Of a stretch of 64,000 nucleotides of DNA, positions 61,781-64,000 are shown piece after piece. Below the pieces are notes generated by a model, which was not told the DNA's origin, did no database searches, and worked only from the letters and a program-made list of their open reading frames with translations. The position numbers and the translations under genes are program-made. The first letter of the stretch is position 1; each line of letters starts with the position of its first letter. Source of the stretch: Moringa oleifera (taxonomy: Eukaryota > Streptophyta > Magnoliopsida > Brassicales > Moringaceae). The DNA is taken from NCBI GenBank assembly GCA_021397835.1, contig JAJFZO010000609.1, positions 64,501-128,500 on the forward strand. Reading direction: 5' to 3'.

Positions 61781-62150
61781 TTTTGTCTGAGCTTGCTTTC
61801 CCTCATGCTGATCATGTTGTATGTTGCTTACTCATTGAAGGGTGGACTTAGCTTCTTTTTCCTGTTCATATTTCTGGTTACATGATATTTTCTGCTGCAT
61901 GGAAAGACTACTGCTTTGATACACACTAGATGATCCGGAGATTTTCTCTTCCCCCCCCCCAAAAAAAAAAAACAAGAAAAAACTCTTCCAGAAATTGTCG
62001 GTTAGTTTCATGTAAACATGCTTTGGTACACATAAAATGCTAGCATGTTTTGAAACCAGGGGATATGAGTTTTATAACCTTAGATAATAAAATTACGAGG
62101 GTTGAAGCAGATCAACAACTGGTAACAACCTATATCTTGGATTGTGAAAT
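61781..62150. other. intergenic DNA and TBL 3' flank
   Basis: No exon was recognised. A C10 run followed directly by an A12 run lies at 61951-61972. The TBL 3' UTR (minus strand) presumably occupies the right part. Confidence 0.5.
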
Positions 62151-63779
62151 TTATCCCTTTGATGTTGCTTGTCGGAACACTAAAGTAGCATAAAGCAGCT
62201 CATTCCATGCATCTGGAACTCCAGGAAGACACCAATGGCTGCAATCCTGCCGTCTTGTTGAAACCTTTTTACGATCAGTCACCATCTTACCATAAATTGA
62301 CGGGTGACCATCCTTGCGAAAATTGGTCAACCTTGTTACATTTAATAGTGTAACTGGAATCTGCATTTCCTGTATGACTTCCTCTGCTATCTTCATTTTC
62401 AAAGGATAGGAATCAAGGAATGCTCCCCTCAAGATTGGCTCAGACTCCCCACTACAAGATCCACCTGACTGCCAGTCACCACCTCTGTTCCAAAGCATAC
62501 AATCAACAAACAAATACGAAAATGTGGTAACATATCCAATTTGTTTGTAACCCAGCACTTTCGATCTATATGGTAGGTTCTTTAATTATTTTTCTACTGA
62601 TGTGTTTTCTGACAGAATGGCTTTGACAGAAAAGAAAGACCTACCATTTCAGCTTTCATCCTCCAAAAATTGAGTTGATTCACATTTCTAGAATTCAATG
62701 ACAGCAAACAGGATTTGTTTTTCATTTTTCATATATTTTCTTTCCATCCATGTCATGAAGTAGCACCAATAAAATTATTCATGAGAACCAAGCGAACAAA
62801 AAGATTGAAACTAGTTTCACTAAAGTTTTTGGCATAAGCGTAACAATACCTAAAATGGGCTGAAGAGTATCCACGATAAAAGACCAGCTGCTTTGCCGGC
62901 TCCAAGTTTTCATGAATCCATCTCGCCCAGGTTCTCAAAGCTCTTTTGTAAGCTTCAACTGCATCAAACTTTGGATAAAGATAATCACCCTCTTTATAGT
63001 AATTTATCCTGTGTGCAACAACCAGAGTATTTTACTTCTTACAGTGTGTCTCACTTGCTTGGCATTAGAACAAGAGATGACAACAAAAAGTCTGTACCAC
63101 TGAGAGGCAGAACCGAGAAGCAGCAGGGGAGTAAGGAAAAGTGGCTTCCCCACAACACCCTGCCTCCATCCTTCATCCCCTAAATTACCTATTACAGCTT
63201 GATATATAGACATTGAAACCTTCAATAAGTCAAGCCCTCAAAAATTTTAACCTTTGTTTAGGGCGACAATCAATCTCTTATATTTGTTTTTCACTCAATA
63301 TAAAGATTCTAGATCTCAAAATGTAAATGTTATCCGTTTTATTTAATAATTGGTAGTTATAATTGAATTGATACTTCTAATCACACCCAAATCCAGTACT
63401 ACTAGCATTCTAAGATTCTTTTCGGAACAGTCTTAAAATTTGACATCTAATATGTAATATTCAGGACCACCAAACAGAAAGAAAAGATAACAATAATTGT
63501 TGAAGAAAAAAAAATGCTCAAATGTAACAATCAGATCCAAGCAAACAAAATAAAGTTCAAAATCTGAAAAGGATGGTGGACATACCCCCGAGCAGTTTTA
63601 CCATGAACCCACCAATGACCAGTATTGAAGACAAGAATGTCAGCCCGCTTCCATCGGCCATATGTCTTGTCAATTTGATCTATCAATAGAATTGGATTTG
63701 AGTTTCCCTTTGCATTAATGCGGACCCCCTCTTTCACAAGGAAATGTGACCTTACAAATTCCACCGTACAGTCGTAGTC
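62151..63779 (-). CDS. trichome-birefringence-like (TBL) polysaccharide O-acetyltransferase, last three exons (5' partial)
   Basis: Exons are 63779-63586, 63008-62850 and 62484-62151 (TAA at 62153-62151). Introns are GT-AG and the 687 nt close in frame, giving 228 C-terminal residues. The first exon reads DYDCTVEFVRSHFLVKEGVR and ADILVFNTGHWWVHGKTARG; the second EGDYLYPKFDAVEAYKRAL and LVFYRGYSSAHFR; the last GGDWQSGGSCSGESEPIL, LTNFRKDGHPSIYG and DCSHWCLPGVPDAWNELLY. DCSH is the DxxH catalytic motif of the PC-esterase (DUF231) domain. The GDS motif and the N-terminal TBL domain and membrane anchor are in exons beyond the right edge. TBL proteins acetylate xylan, mannan or pectin in the Golgi. 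The extended GYSSAHFRGGDW and GHPSIYG blocks are like TBR/TBL1-5, which affect cellulose and pectin, but the substrate cannot be told from this part. Confidence 0.93.
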
Positions 63780-64000
63780 CTGCCAAAGTTTTTCAGAGCA
63801 CATTGAAATTACTAACTATATCAGGACTACTGACATGCTTCATACTTTTATGTATATTTGTAGATCCTAGAATTGAATGTCTTGTGCTTGGTGACATGAG
63901 GCTGTGGATTGAAGAAACCTTAGCAAGGAACTAGCGTGTCTTACATTAAGGAGTTGGATCTGGTAACAGTTCTTTGGGATAACAGAGTAATTCATTTCAT
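63780..64000 (-). other. intron (partial) of the TBL gene
   Basis: The acceptor TTGGCAG precedes the codon GAC at 63779. No upstream exon with FxFxxY-type residues is seen before the edge. Confidence 0.65.

Noticed and set aside
62893..63183. Plus-strand frames over the TBL gene
   Set aside because: Antisense to TBL exon 2 and intron; no independent evidence.
1..64000. CRISPR arrays, bacterial operons, rRNA genes
   Set aside because: No regular spacer-repeat arrays; genes have spliceosomal introns; no rRNA-like conserved blocks were seen.

Overview
The window looks like nuclear DNA of a eudicot plant, probably a woody species with many repeats. Intergenic DNA is AT-rich. Introns follow GT-AG rules and several exceed 1 kb. 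Most of the sequence is decayed LTR retrotransposons plus two DNA transposons with recognisable ends. There are no bacterial-type operons, rRNA genes or CRISPR arrays.

Four host genes can be supported. (1) The last two exons of a TMEM230-type membrane protein lie at 2-615 (+). (2) A complete four-exon JmjC/cupin gene of the NO66/MINA53 class lies at 22961-29223 (+); its reading frame closes exactly at 784 aa. (3) A small two-exon gene on the minus strand (30216-29532) encodes a 115-aa secreted-peptide precursor ending in a DY- and proline-rich tail. (4) The last three exons of a trichome-birefringence-like (TBL, PC-esterase) O-acetyltransferase gene lie at 63779-62151 (-) and run off the right edge.

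Repeat layout: 3.9-5.0 kb holds a Mutator-like element with long inverted ends and a 9-bp target duplication. 5.7-16 kb is a patchwork of Ty3/gypsy Tat/Ogre-like remnants; one accessory region occurs there twice in opposite orientations and carries unusual tandem arrays. 17-18 kb is a SIRE-type Copia LTR. 18.06-22.5 kb is a Copia element (-) with paired LTRs, primer-binding site, gag, integrase and RT remnants. 31-37 kb is a minus-strand Tat element limited to LTR, primer-binding site, gag and the region before the protease. 37-42 kb is further gag-like or coiled-coil retroelement debris. 42177-52128 is a 9,952-bp CACTA transposon with perfect 14-bp ends and a CAA target duplication; it contains a TNP2-type transposase and a ULP1-like protease, both broken. 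55-61.8 kb is another Copia element (+) with LTRs.

The host genes do not form an obvious pathway. They are separate single-copy loci spaced between transposon clusters. The most biologically interesting host item is the small secreted-peptide gene. The most interesting mobile items are the complete CACTA ends with the broken ULP1 triad and the inverted pair of Tat accessory regions.
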